Made by a program: the position numbers and the translations under genes
From: Bacillota bacterium
GTDB taxonomy: Bacteria > Bacillota > Clostridia > Oscillospirales > Ruminococcaceae
Reading direction: 5' to 3'
NCBI GenBank assembly: GCA_023458875.1
Contig: JAEWXO010000093.1
Location: forward strand, 16,050 to 80,049
DNA length: 64,000 nucleotides
The notes under the pieces: generated by a model
The model's input: the letters and a program-made list of their open reading frames with translations, nothing else
What the model was told of the DNA's origin: nothing
Databases searched by the model: none
Part shown: one piece after another, positions 9,240 to 16,706 of the stretch
Layout of the letters: each line of letters opens with the position of its first letter
How positions within the stretch are numbered: the stretch's first letter is position 1

Positions 9240-10322
9240 TTAATCTCCGAACGATATTCCGAGATTTTTTGACGTTTTAACTATCTGGTCCTTAGGATCA
9301 ACAAACTTTGTAAGCCCGGCAATATCTTCAAGCTTATTTGCTGTTACCTTTGAATTTACCATTGCAACTGTCTTGCCGTAATCTCCGTCCTTAATAAGCT
9401 GGGCTGCATATACACCGAACTTTGTTGCAAGTATTCTGTCATATGCTGACGGTGTGCCTCCCCTGAGCATATGTCCCGGAACGCACACTCTTGTGTCTGT
9501 TCCTGTCGCAGCCTGAATCTGAGCTGCAATTCTGTTTGTTGCGGTTATTTCTCCGGCATCCTGACGTTTTTTTAATCTTTCCTTTTTCTTCATTCCTGCT
9601 TCATCAACGTCAAGGGCACCTTCTGCAACCGCAATGATTGAAAATCCCTTTCCTGTTTCAGCACGCTTTATGACTGCTTCTATTACATTATCAATTTTAT
9701 ACGGTATCTCAGGGATAAGTATTACATCAGCACCCCCTGCTATACCAGCATTTATTGTAAGCCATCCTGCTTTGTTGCCCATTATTTCACATATAAGTAT
9801 TCTTGAATGGCTTGCGGCAGTTGTATGCAGACGGTCTATGGCATCTGTCGCTATATCTACAGCTGTATGAAAACCAAACGTCACATCTGTTCCGTATATA
9901 TCGTTGTCTATTGTTTTTGGAAGACCTATTATATTGAGTCCCTCGTCGGCAAGCAGCTTTGATGTTTTATGAGTGCCATTACCTCCAAGAGTAAGAAGGC
10001 AGTCAAGCTTCTGCTTTTTATAGGTTTCCTTCATGTTTTTTACTTTATCGACATTGTCCTCGCCAATGACCTTCATCATTTTAAACGGCTGTCTTTTGGT
10101 TCCGAGTATTGTTCCGCCCTGGGTTAAAATACCTGAAAAATCAGACGGTTCCATATCTCTGGCAATGTTATTGATAAGTCCGTAATATCCTTCAGAGATA
10201 CCCACCATCTGAACATTATCTTCTCCAAGCATTTCAAAGCATGCTTTGGCTACTCCCCTTATAGTAGCATTCAGTCCCGGACAATCTCCGCCGCTTGTCA
10301 GTATGCCTATTCTTTTTTTCAT
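9240..10322 (-). CDS. pfkA: 6-phosphofructokinase, group III type
   Basis: 360 residues. Phosphorylates fructose 6-phosphate in glycolysis. The N-terminal nucleotide loop is GILTSGGDCPGLNA. The two donor-selecting positions are GGNGT (113-117) and PKTIDND (135-141). In E. coli numbering this gives Gly104 with Lys124: Gly104 fits ATP use, while Lys124 is also found in pyrophosphate enzymes, and Asp103 is Asn. The combination is known in group III enzymes, so the phosphoryl donor needs assay. The start at 10322 gives the correct N-terminus; the frame extends 12 codons upstream without family similarity. Confidence 0.92.
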   Translation of the reverse strand: MKKRIGILTSGGDCPGLNATIRGVAKACFEMLGEDNVQMVGISEGYYGLINNIARDMEPSDFSGILTQGGTILGTKRQPFKMMKVIGEDNVDKVKNMKETYKKQKLDCLLTLGGNGTHKTSKLLADEGLNIIGLPKTIDNDIYGTDVTFGFHTAVDIATDAIDRLHTTAASHSRILICEIMGNKAGWLTINAGIAGGADVILIPEIPYKIDNVIEAVIKRAETGKGFSIIAVAEGALDVDEAGMKKKERLKKRQDAGEITATNRIAAQIQAATGTDTRVCVPGHMLRGGTPSAYDRILATKFGVYAAQLIKDGDYGKTVAMVNSKVTANKLEDIAGLTKFVDPKDQIVKTSKNLGISFGD

Positions 10323-10386
10323 AATTATATCCCCATTCTTATGCCGTTTTACCGGCAAAATTTTTTATAAACCCAAAAGCTTAGTA

Positions 10387-12645
10387 TCAGACATATCCAT
10401 GTTCCATACTTTTCTGAAGGTATGCTGTAAGTTCGATTGCTCTCATCGGCTTTCCGAATAAAAATCCCTGTGCATAATCACAGCCTAATTTCTCAAGTAT
10501 TTCAATTTGCCCGATTGTCTCGGTACCCTCAGCTATAGTTTCTATTTTTTTCGATTTTGCAATTTTTATTACAGCGGAAACTATCTCCTGTGCAACAAGA
10601 TCATCTTCAAGCAGCATAATAAATGAACGGTCAAGCTTGAGCAGACTTATAGGCATTTTCTGGATGTAACTTAACGAAGAGTATCCTGTTCCGAAATCGT
10701 CCATTGCAAGCTTTAGTCCCATATCGCGCAGTTCCTGCATCTGCTGAACCGCAAAATCAATATCTTTCATAGCAAGAGATTCAGTGAGTTCTATTTCAAG
10801 CCACTCAGGAGAAAGCTCTGTTTTTGACAATATATCCGAAATATACTGTTTAACATTTTTCTGATAAAAATCCTCTGATGTAAGATTTATTGACATTACT
10901 ATATCAGGAAGCCCCATATCCTGCCATATCTTGTTCTGCTTGCATGCCTCATGCATTACATACTCACCTATTTTTGTAATAAGGTGTGAATTTTCTGCAA
11001 CAGGAACAAATTTACTAGGAGGTATTACCTCACCGTCAGGCTTTACCCATCTGATAAGTGCTTCTACACCCATTATTTTTTTGGTTGTAAGAGAAATTTT
11101 AGGCTGGTAATAAAGCTCCATTTCACCTGCTTCGATTGCGTCAGCCAATGATTTTTCAAGTGCTGTACCTTTTATAATTGCATCATGGACTGTAGAATCA
11201 TAACCTATGACTGCTCTTCTCTTTTCACCGGTTGACAACGCAAATTCAGCACGCTCAAAAACTGTAGCAAAGTCAGGACCATCATCAGGCATTCTTGAAT
11301 ATCCTGCGGAACATGAAAGAGACTGCTTAAACATATGTTCATTTTCCATATGTGAAAACTCACTCTGTATCTCCTTTACAAGCATTTCAGGAAATTTTGA
11401 ATTGCCATAATCCTGAATGATAAGAACAAAATTATCTCCGCCTATCCTTGCCGCAAACCCGCTTTTCATTTTTTTCTTGTTTAATATTTCGGCAAAATCC
11501 TTTAATGTTTGATTGCCGTTGTTATAACCGCATGTATCATTTATTATATGGAATCTGTCTATATCAAATACTATAACCAGATATGACATTTTTAATATTT
11601 TACAGCATTCATATATCTCCTGACCATTTATCATAAGCTTATTTCTGTTGAAAAGGCCTGTCGTATCATCGATATATGCCATGCGTTCAATAAGCATGTC
11701 CTTGTCTTTTTCTTTTGAAATGTCTATTATTGCGCCGCCTATTACCGGCATTCCGTAAGTACCCGTATGAATATTTTTATACCGGAATGAATACCATCTG
11801 TACTGGCCGTCAGCTGAAAGTATACGTATATCCATACTATGCGTATGTGAATCGTTAATATTCTTATCTGCAGCTGTTTTAAGGTACGTTTCAAATAAAA
11901 TACGCTCATCATAGTGAATAAGCTTTACAAAATCATCAATTTTAATTTTATCTTCTGTTAAGCCTAACATTTTTTTGAGTTCATTGGAAACATGGAAAGA
12001 TTCATAACAATGTTCATTAAGAATGATTCCTATTTCTGAAAGCTCCATGGCAAGAGAATGCCTTCTTTCAGATGACGCCAGCGAATTGTTTGTAATGTTA
12101 AGCTGCTGGCGGATTATTTTATTTTCAGTAACATCAAACCCTATAGAAATTATGTACTGGCCATCATTTCCCATCAGCAGTATAGAACTGCTCCACGCTA
12201 TATAAATGATTTTGTCGTTAATCTTCATTGAAAGTTCCTTAACGGCACTTGAAAGCATCATTTCAGGAAGAGTCTGTGATATAAAGCCCTGAGGAAATAT
12301 TATATCAATAAGCTCCCTGTTACTTAGACCAGCCAGCGTATCTCCGATAACGTCTTTAAGTTTATCATTTACAATTACACTTTCTTTATCCCCGGTCCAT
12401 ATTACAACATATGCATTTACAATATTAATCAGTTTGATTATTCTTGATTTATTTATCTCTGCTGCCTGTCTGTCATATTTTTTCTGGCTGATTCCGTTAA
12501 TTATAAAAAATAATAGTATAAACAGTGCAAAAAGCGCAAATATATATGTGGAAAGATTTTTGCATATTACAGCTATTATAATCATAACGGATGAAAACAA
12601 GATATAGACTGCTCCCATTATAAGGAAATTAATGTTTATTTTCAA
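10387..12645 (-). CDS. PAS-GGDEF-EAL protein, probable cyclic-di-GMP phosphodiesterase
   Basis: 752 residues. Two membrane segments (about 7-28 and 30-51), PAS-like regions at about 70-180 and 190-315, a GGDEF domain at about 325-490 and an EAL domain at about 497-745. The GGDEF site reads GGDNF (402-406), so cyclase activity is doubtful. The EAL domain keeps EALIRW (528-533), the NLT, ELTES, DDFGTGYSSL and KLDRSF motifs and the terminal AQGF glutamine, so phosphodiesterase activity is likely. The start is TTG at 12645 after CGGGAG. The signal sensed by the PAS regions is unknown. Confidence 0.9.
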   Translation of the reverse strand: MKININFLIMGAVYILFSSVMIIIAVICKNLSTYIFALFALFILLFFIINGISQKKYDRQAAEINKSRIIKLINIVNAYVVIWTGDKESVIVNDKLKDVIGDTLAGLSNRELIDIIFPQGFISQTLPEMMLSSAVKELSMKINDKIIYIAWSSSILLMGNDGQYIISIGFDVTENKIIRQQLNITNNSLASSERRHSLAMELSEIGIILNEHCYESFHVSNELKKMLGLTEDKIKIDDFVKLIHYDERILFETYLKTAADKNINDSHTHSMDIRILSADGQYRWYSFRYKNIHTGTYGMPVIGGAIIDISKEKDKDMLIERMAYIDDTTGLFNRNKLMINGQEIYECCKILKMSYLVIVFDIDRFHIINDTCGYNNGNQTLKDFAEILNKKKMKSGFAARIGGDNFVLIIQDYGNSKFPEMLVKEIQSEFSHMENEHMFKQSLSCSAGYSRMPDDGPDFATVFERAEFALSTGEKRRAVIGYDSTVHDAIIKGTALEKSLADAIEAGEMELYYQPKISLTTKKIMGVEALIRWVKPDGEVIPPSKFVPVAENSHLITKIGEYVMHEACKQNKIWQDMGLPDIVMSINLTSEDFYQKNVKQYISDILSKTELSPEWLEIELTESLAMKDIDFAVQQMQELRDMGLKLAMDDFGTGYSSLSYIQKMPISLLKLDRSFIMLLEDDLVAQEIVSAVIKIAKSKKIETIAEGTETIGQIEILEKLGCDYAQGFLFGKPMRAIELTAYLQKSMEHGYV

Positions 12646-12704
12646 TTTATGCTCCCGAATTTATAAATATTATACATTTAGTAATTTTTATATTTTTCAT
12701 TTTA

Positions 12705-12734
12705 ATTATAGCAAAAATAATCCCAGATTGTCAA
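12705..12734 (-). promoter_or_regulatory. Promoter of the GGDEF/EAL gene
   Basis: Minus strand: TTGACA (12734-12729), 18-bp spacer, extended -10 TGCTATAAT ending at 12705. About 60 bp before the TTG start. Confidence 0.8.
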
Positions 12735-12820
12735 CGATAATTGCCGAAAACGAAAATTATTTTAGTATAATCTTTTTTTATATAATTATTACTCTTTATT
12801 TACCTGATTTTTCTCCTGAT

Positions 12821-12852
12821 TTCACAAAATATTCACAAATTTATTGTACAAT
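12821..12852 (+). promoter_or_regulatory. Response-regulator promoter with 11-bp direct repeat
   Basis: TTCACA at 12821-12826 and again at 12832-12837 (11-bp period), then 9 bp, then a TACAAT -10 box (12847-12852). The same layout recurs at 15097-15128. Paired hexamers one helical turn apart, just upstream of the -10, are typical activator sites of PhoB/OmpR-type regulators, so self-activation by the gene that follows is inferred. Confidence 0.65.
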
Positions 12853-12914
12853 ATCTTTTATTAAAGCAGTATTTTTTTACCGCTTATATAAATAAAAAAT
12901 AAAGGGGTAATCCT

Positions 12915-13592
12915 ATGAACAGAATATTGGTAGTCGATGATGAAGCAAATATAAGACTTGTTGTCAAAGAATACGCCGAATTTGAAGGATATGAAGTACA
13001 GGAAGCTGAAAACGGAATGCAGGCAATAGAAATGGTTAAAAATTCTGATTTTGATGTTATAATCATGGATGTAATGATGCCTAAGCTTGATGGATATTCG
13101 GCATGCAAGGAGATTAAAAAAATTAAAAATATCCCTGTAATCATGCTTTCTGCAAGAGGAGAAGAATATGATAAGTTATTTGGTTTTGAAATAGGCATAG
13201 ATGATTATGTAGTAAAGCCCTTTTCTCCAAAAGAACTTATGGCAAGGATAAAAGTTGTTTCAAAACGATGCAACCCTGCTGAATCCCAGGCTTCCTCTGA
13301 CAGATATAAATATGAAGGTCTTGAAATAGATATGGCAGGCCGTGAGGTATATGTAAACGGAGTAAAAGCATCCATGACTCCAAAAGAATACGATCTTCTT
13401 TTCTTCCTTGTTAAAAACAACAACCTCGCCATGTCACGTGACAAGCTACTTGAAAGTGTATGGGGATATGACTTTTTCGGCGACGACAGAACAGTTGACA
13501 CACATATAAAAATGCTCCGCAACAGTCTTGGTGAATACAGGAAATTCATAGTAACACTTCGTGGAATGGGGTATAAATTTGAAGCTAACTAA
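12915..13592 (+). CDS. OmpR/PhoB-family response regulator
   Basis: 225 residues. Receiver domain at about 1-118 with the acidic pair (VDDE), the phospho-accepting Asp in VIIMDVMMP (about residue 53) and the conserved Lys in YVVKPFSP. A winged-helix DNA-binding domain lies at about 130-223 (TPKEYDLL and DTHIKMLRNSLG). The start at 12915 follows AAAGGGG. It overlaps the sensor kinase gene. The direct repeats in its own promoter and in the promoter after the kinase gene are its most likely sites. The signal is unknown. Confidence 0.93.
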   Translation: MNRILVVDDEANIRLVVKEYAEFEGYEVQEAENGMQAIEMVKNSDFDVIIMDVMMPKLDGYSACKEIKKIKNIPVIMLSARGEEYDKLFGFEIGIDDYVVKPFSPKELMARIKVVSKRCNPAESQASSDRYKYEGLEIDMAGREVYVNGVKASMTPKEYDLLFFLVKNNNLAMSRDKLLESVWGYDFFGDDRTVDTHIKMLRNSLGEYRKFIVTLRGMGYKFEAN

Positions 13593-15027
13593 AAGCATCA
13601 GATTTCATATATGGCTTAATTTTATCTTTTTTGTATTATGTGTTACTGTCCTACTATGGATTTTCCAGATAGCCTTTCTGCAGAATTTTTATGAAAAGCT
13701 TCGTACGAATACAATCGAAGAAACAGCTCATAGCATGACACGCTCGTATTCAGAGACAAATACTACAGACGAAAAAACCTTTAATACACTTATGGAAAAG
13801 TTTGATTCAACAGCAATAGAAAATGACTTTACTTATATTATTACTGACCCAACTATTTCATATATAAAACACTGTAATGACCAGTCTTTAATAAGCAACA
13901 CGTTTCATTTAAGAGAGCAGCTTGATTTTCTTGCAAGGAACGCAATACTTAAAAACGGATATTTTATTACAAGTGAACAGGGCCCGACAGCAAACAGTGA
14001 AGCTTTAGTCATCTGTACTGTTTTAAAAGACAAGAAAGGAAATACGGATTCTTATCTTATAATAAAATCAATAATAACACCTGTAAATTCGACAATCGTT
14101 ATTTTAAAACAGAACACGTACTGGATAACTGCCATTCTTATAATTATTGCTCTTGTTCTGTCTTTTTTCATTTCAAAGAGCATTGTAAGGCCTATTCTCA
14201 GAATAACCCGTTCCGCCGCCGGACTTGGTAAAGGTGAATATAACGTTGAATTTGACGGAGGAAAATTCATTGAAACGCAGCAGCTTGCAAAAACACTTAA
14301 TTATGCATCCTCTGAAATATCAAAGGTTGATGAGCTGCAGCATGATCTGATTGCCAATGTTTCTCATGATCTTCGTACTCCTCTGACAATGATAAAAGCA
14401 TATGCAGAAATGATTCGTGATCTGTCAGGTCCGAAAAAAGAAAAACGTGAAGAGCATCTGAAAATAATCATAGATGAGACTGACAGACTTGCATTGCTTG
14501 TAAATGACATGCTTGATCTTTCAAAGCTTGAAAAAGGCGGACAGTCACTCAACTACACAAGCTTTGATATAAATTCAAAGCTTCACGATATAATAACAAG
14601 ATATAAGGGAATCTCCAATGTTATGGGATATACAATAAACTTTAACGACGACACACCGGTAATAGTAAAATGTGATATTGTAAAAATAGAACAGGTAATT
14701 TATAACCTGATAAATAATGCAATTAATTATACGGGTGACGACAAGCAGGTATATGTAACACAGACAATTGAAGATAATTTCGTAAAAATAACCGTTTCGG
14801 ATACGGGAAAAGGAATTTCTGAAGATAACATTCATCAGATTTTCGACAAATACTACAGATGTGAAAAAACAAGACGTGAGGTTATCGGAACAGGACTTGG
14901 ACTATCGATTGTAAAAGCTATTTTACAAAAACACAACTTCCCTTTCGGAGTTCAGAGCACTGTAGGTGTCGGAACCTCATTCTGGTTCAAAATAAAGAGA
15001 GATAATGAGACAATATGCATAAAATAA
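13579..15027 (+). CDS. Membrane sensor histidine kinase
   Basis: 482 residues from a TTG at 13579 preceded by a GGGG ribosome binding site; an in-frame GTG at 13561 would add six residues. Membrane segments at about 10-32 and 177-200 enclose an extracytoplasmic sensor of about 145 residues with no family I recognise. HAMP follows at about 200-250. The phospho-accepting His is in NVSHDLRTPL at about 262. The ATPase domain shows NLINNAINYT, DTGKGI and GTGLGLSIV. It overlaps the response regulator by 14 nt, so the two form a cognate pair. Confidence 0.93.
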   Translation: MKLTKSIRFHIWLNFIFFVLCVTVLLWIFQIAFLQNFYEKLRTNTIEETAHSMTRSYSETNTTDEKTFNTLMEKFDSTAIENDFTYIITDPTISYIKHCNDQSLISNTFHLREQLDFLARNAILKNGYFITSEQGPTANSEALVICTVLKDKKGNTDSYLIIKSIITPVNSTIVILKQNTYWITAILIIIALVLSFFISKSIVRPILRITRSAAGLGKGEYNVEFDGGKFIETQQLAKTLNYASSEISKVDELQHDLIANVSHDLRTPLTMIKAYAEMIRDLSGPKKEKREEHLKIIIDETDRLALLVNDMLDLSKLEKGGQSLNYTSFDINSKLHDIITRYKGISNVMGYTINFNDDTPVIVKCDIVKIEQVIYNLINNAINYTGDDKQVYVTQTIEDNFVKITVSDTGKGISEDNIHQIFDKYYRCEKTRREVIGTGLGLSIVKAILQKHNFPFGVQSTVGVGTSFWFKIKRDNETICIK

Positions 15028-15096
15028 GCTTTTATTTTCGCCTCATATTATATGTGTTTAACATATTTGAGTTTTTCAAGCTTTTTTTTAAAAATT

Positions 15097-15128
15097 TTCA
15101 CACAATCTTCACATTTGAGTTTTATAAT
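15097..15128 (+). promoter_or_regulatory. Second promoter with the TTCACA direct repeat
   Basis: TTCACA at 15097-15102 and 15108-15113, then 9 bp, then TATAAT (15123-15128). Spacing is identical to the response-regulator promoter at 12821. It points into a 115-bp stretch ending in a hairpin, not into an annotated gene. Confidence 0.6.
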
Positions 15129-15134
15129 ATAGAC

Positions 15135-15290
15135 ATACTCAATGAGGCGTTCAAGGAACCCTGTTAATTTGAGTTGTTTATTCATGGTATTTTACGTTTA
15201 CCCCAACGTAGAATATAAATCCCCAATAATCCCTATATCATAACTAAAAGTATCCCTTTCGAGGGATACTTTTAGTTAACATACTTTTTA
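15135..15290 (+). ncRNA. Putative small RNA downstream of the two-component genes
   Basis: The interval between the promoter at 15097-15128 and the hairpin at 15242-15277 would give a transcript of about 150 nt. It contains a 19-codon frame (15184-15243, ATG to TAA) with only a weak Shine-Dalgarno, ending where the terminator stem begins. I do not recognise an RNA family. Whether it acts as RNA or encodes a peptide is open. The gap 15028-15343 contains nothing else beyond the second hairpin at 15305-15343. Confidence 0.45.
15242..15277 (+). terminator. Perfect 16-bp hairpin with TTCG loop
   Basis: Stem 15242-15257 with 15262-15277 and loop TTCG (an extra-stable UUCG tetraloop in RNA). ACATACTTTTT follows, so the U-run is displaced. 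It probably ends the small transcript started near 15135. Confidence 0.75.
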
Positions 15291-15304
15291 GATTTCCTCT
15301 ATTA

Positions 15305-15343
15305 AATAAAACGGATACGATTTTTACTCGTATCCGTTTTATT
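15305..15343. terminator. Bidirectional terminator
   Basis: A perfect 16-bp stem (15305-15320 with 15328-15343) with A-run and T-run flanks, immediately after the stop of the minus-strand membrane protein gene and facing the two-component operon. Confidence 0.88.
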
Positions 15344-16132
15344 TTATCTAAGAAATTTTTCTTTTCTTTTTGTTTTGGCAAAAAAATCATACGCCCGTTC
15401 CTTTTTTAAGGCATCTGAAGATTTGAACCTGACTTCATTATTAACAAGAAGTATGTCCTCACCCTGTTCATTCTGAGTCCATTCAATCTGGATATCAAGA
15501 TTGTTTTGTCTGACATTGTAAACTATTCTCTGATATCCTTTTTCAACAAATGTTATATTGTCATATACAATGTCAAACTTGTTAGGCTCAACAATAACCT
15601 TTGTTGTTCCCTTTGATGTATCAGTTATATCAAGGACATAGCAGCGATATGTCTGTGTCTTTGAAACAGCTTCAGCCTTCACAACATCAATTGTATGTCC
15701 CGAGAAAATCGATACATACAGGTAATATGCCAGTATAGATATTATGTACAGTAACAGATATATGGTACCGATTATCGTCTTAAGGCCTTCTCCTGCCCCA
15801 CTGAAAAAGAAAATCAGAATTGTAATTATTCCCAGCGGTATTAGTAAAACAAGATTTTCCTTGCTGTAAAAAAGTATCAGTACCGGCAGATAAAGCAACA
15901 GCCCAAACAATCCAACCACTGAAGTGACAACCTGTTTTCTGGTGTAGAGCATTACACCACCGAATACAATTGAAAGAAAAATCACCATAACCACAAATGA
16001 TTTCATGTTGGTTATTTTAATTTCATAGTATAGCGATGTGTAAGTCAGAAAGAACAGTAAACCGCCATAGGCTATGCTCAGCAGGGAAAGTATTCTTTTT
16101 GCCCATATCGTTATATTTTTTTTCTCCGACAA
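15344..16132 (-). CDS. Membrane protein of unknown function
   Basis: 262 residues; I do not recognise the family. Five hydrophobic segments occupy about residues 10-145, in closely packed pairs, followed by a C-terminal domain of about 115 residues that looks like beta strands (TYRCYVLDITD, VIVEPNKFDIVYDN). The start is TTG at 16132 with GGAGG 7 nt upstream, and the promoter is at 16193-16221. It is monocistronic, between two terminator regions. No functional clue comes from its neighbours. Confidence 0.75.
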   Translation of the reverse strand: MSEKKNITIWAKRILSLLSIAYGGLLFFLTYTSLYYEIKITNMKSFVVMVIFLSIVFGGVMLYTRKQVVTSVVGLFGLLLYLPVLILFYSKENLVLLIPLGIITILIFFFSGAGEGLKTIIGTIYLLLYIISILAYYLYVSIFSGHTIDVVKAEAVSKTQTYRCYVLDITDTSKGTTKVIVEPNKFDIVYDNITFVEKGYQRIVYNVRQNNLDIQIEWTQNEQGEDILLVNNEVRFKSSDALKKERAYDFFAKTKRKEKFLR

Positions 16133-16192
16133 ACGTATTCCTCCTATTTATTTCCAAAATTTAGTTGTATAATTAACCATAAGCTTTTATAA

Positions 16193-16221
16193 TTATATCA
16201 TTTTATACTTTCAGTTACAAT
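16193..16221 (-). promoter_or_regulatory. Promoter of the 15344-16132 gene
   Basis: Minus strand: TTGTAA (16221-16216), 17-bp spacer, TATAAT (16198-16193). Confidence 0.7.
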
Positions 16222-16310
16222 ACCTTTAGTAAAAATATTAGAACAAATATTTCAAAATATTGTTCAATATATTTCAATCCAGAAATTTGAGAAATTTTTT
16301 TTGAAAAGTA

Positions 16311-16339
16311 TTGACAAATATATTTTAACATCATATAAT
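16311..16339 (+). promoter_or_regulatory. Promoter of the trp operon
   Basis: Consensus TTGACA (16311-16316), 17-bp spacer, consensus TATAAT (16334-16339). Transcription should start near 16346 and read through the T-box leader. Confidence 0.9.
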
Positions 16340-16345
16340 AATAAT

Positions 16346-16656
16346 AGCATAAGTTATCAGAACACAATTGAATATTTCTAAATTCTATGAACAAAAGTAA
16401 GTAGTATGCAAAACGGTCTTTCAGAGAGTCTGACACTGGTGTGAGTCAGGCAGATACGCTGTCATGCGAATGGATTTGTGAGAAGCCTGGTGAAATTTTT
16501 TTAAAAGTATCCGGTGCCGTGGACTTCACGTTACAGAAGTAGGATATTGATGTATTTATATACTGCGTATCTGATAAAGGAAGCTTTTTAAGCTTTGAAT
16601 TTGGGTGGCACCACGATGTCTATCGTCCCTTTACCGAGGGATGGTAGGCATTTTTT
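16346..16656 (+). promoter_or_regulatory. Tryptophan T-box leader
   Basis: The leader binds uncharged tRNA-Trp and then allows read-through into trpE. Stem I shows an AGAGAG-type distal element near 16424. The specifier sits in the standard context GAA-TGG-N-TTGTGAG, so the specifier codon is UGG at 16471-16473 (Trp). The T-box core is at 16601-16616. The antiterminator fits exactly: GGG (16603-16605), a 7-nt bulge TGGCACC, ACGAT/ATCGT, then CCC (16627-16629). The bulge base C16609 pairs with a G discriminator, as in tRNA-Trp. The competing terminator is at 16617-16656. Confidence 0.95.
16617..16656 (+). terminator. T-box attenuator terminator
   Basis: Stem 16617-16630 with 16637-16650 (14 pairs, several G-U), loop TTACCG, followed by TTTTTTG. 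It shares 16617-16629 with the antiterminator, so the two are mutually exclusive. Confidence 0.92.
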
Positions 16657-16706
16657 GTTGCCTGAAAAACCATATAAAATTACGAATTTATTGGGAGGTA
16701 ATAATT

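Noticed and set aside
10335..10365. Plus-strand GCCG/CGGC hairpin followed by A and T runs as a terminator
   Set aside because: Both flanking genes are on the minus strand, and the stem is only four pairs.
15135..15290. 6S RNA
   Set aside because: No closing stem between the 5' and 3' ends and no central bubble; left as an unclassified candidate.
16605..16706. N-terminal extension of trpE
   Set aside because: It covers the T-box core and attenuator; the start at 16707 has the ribosome binding site.
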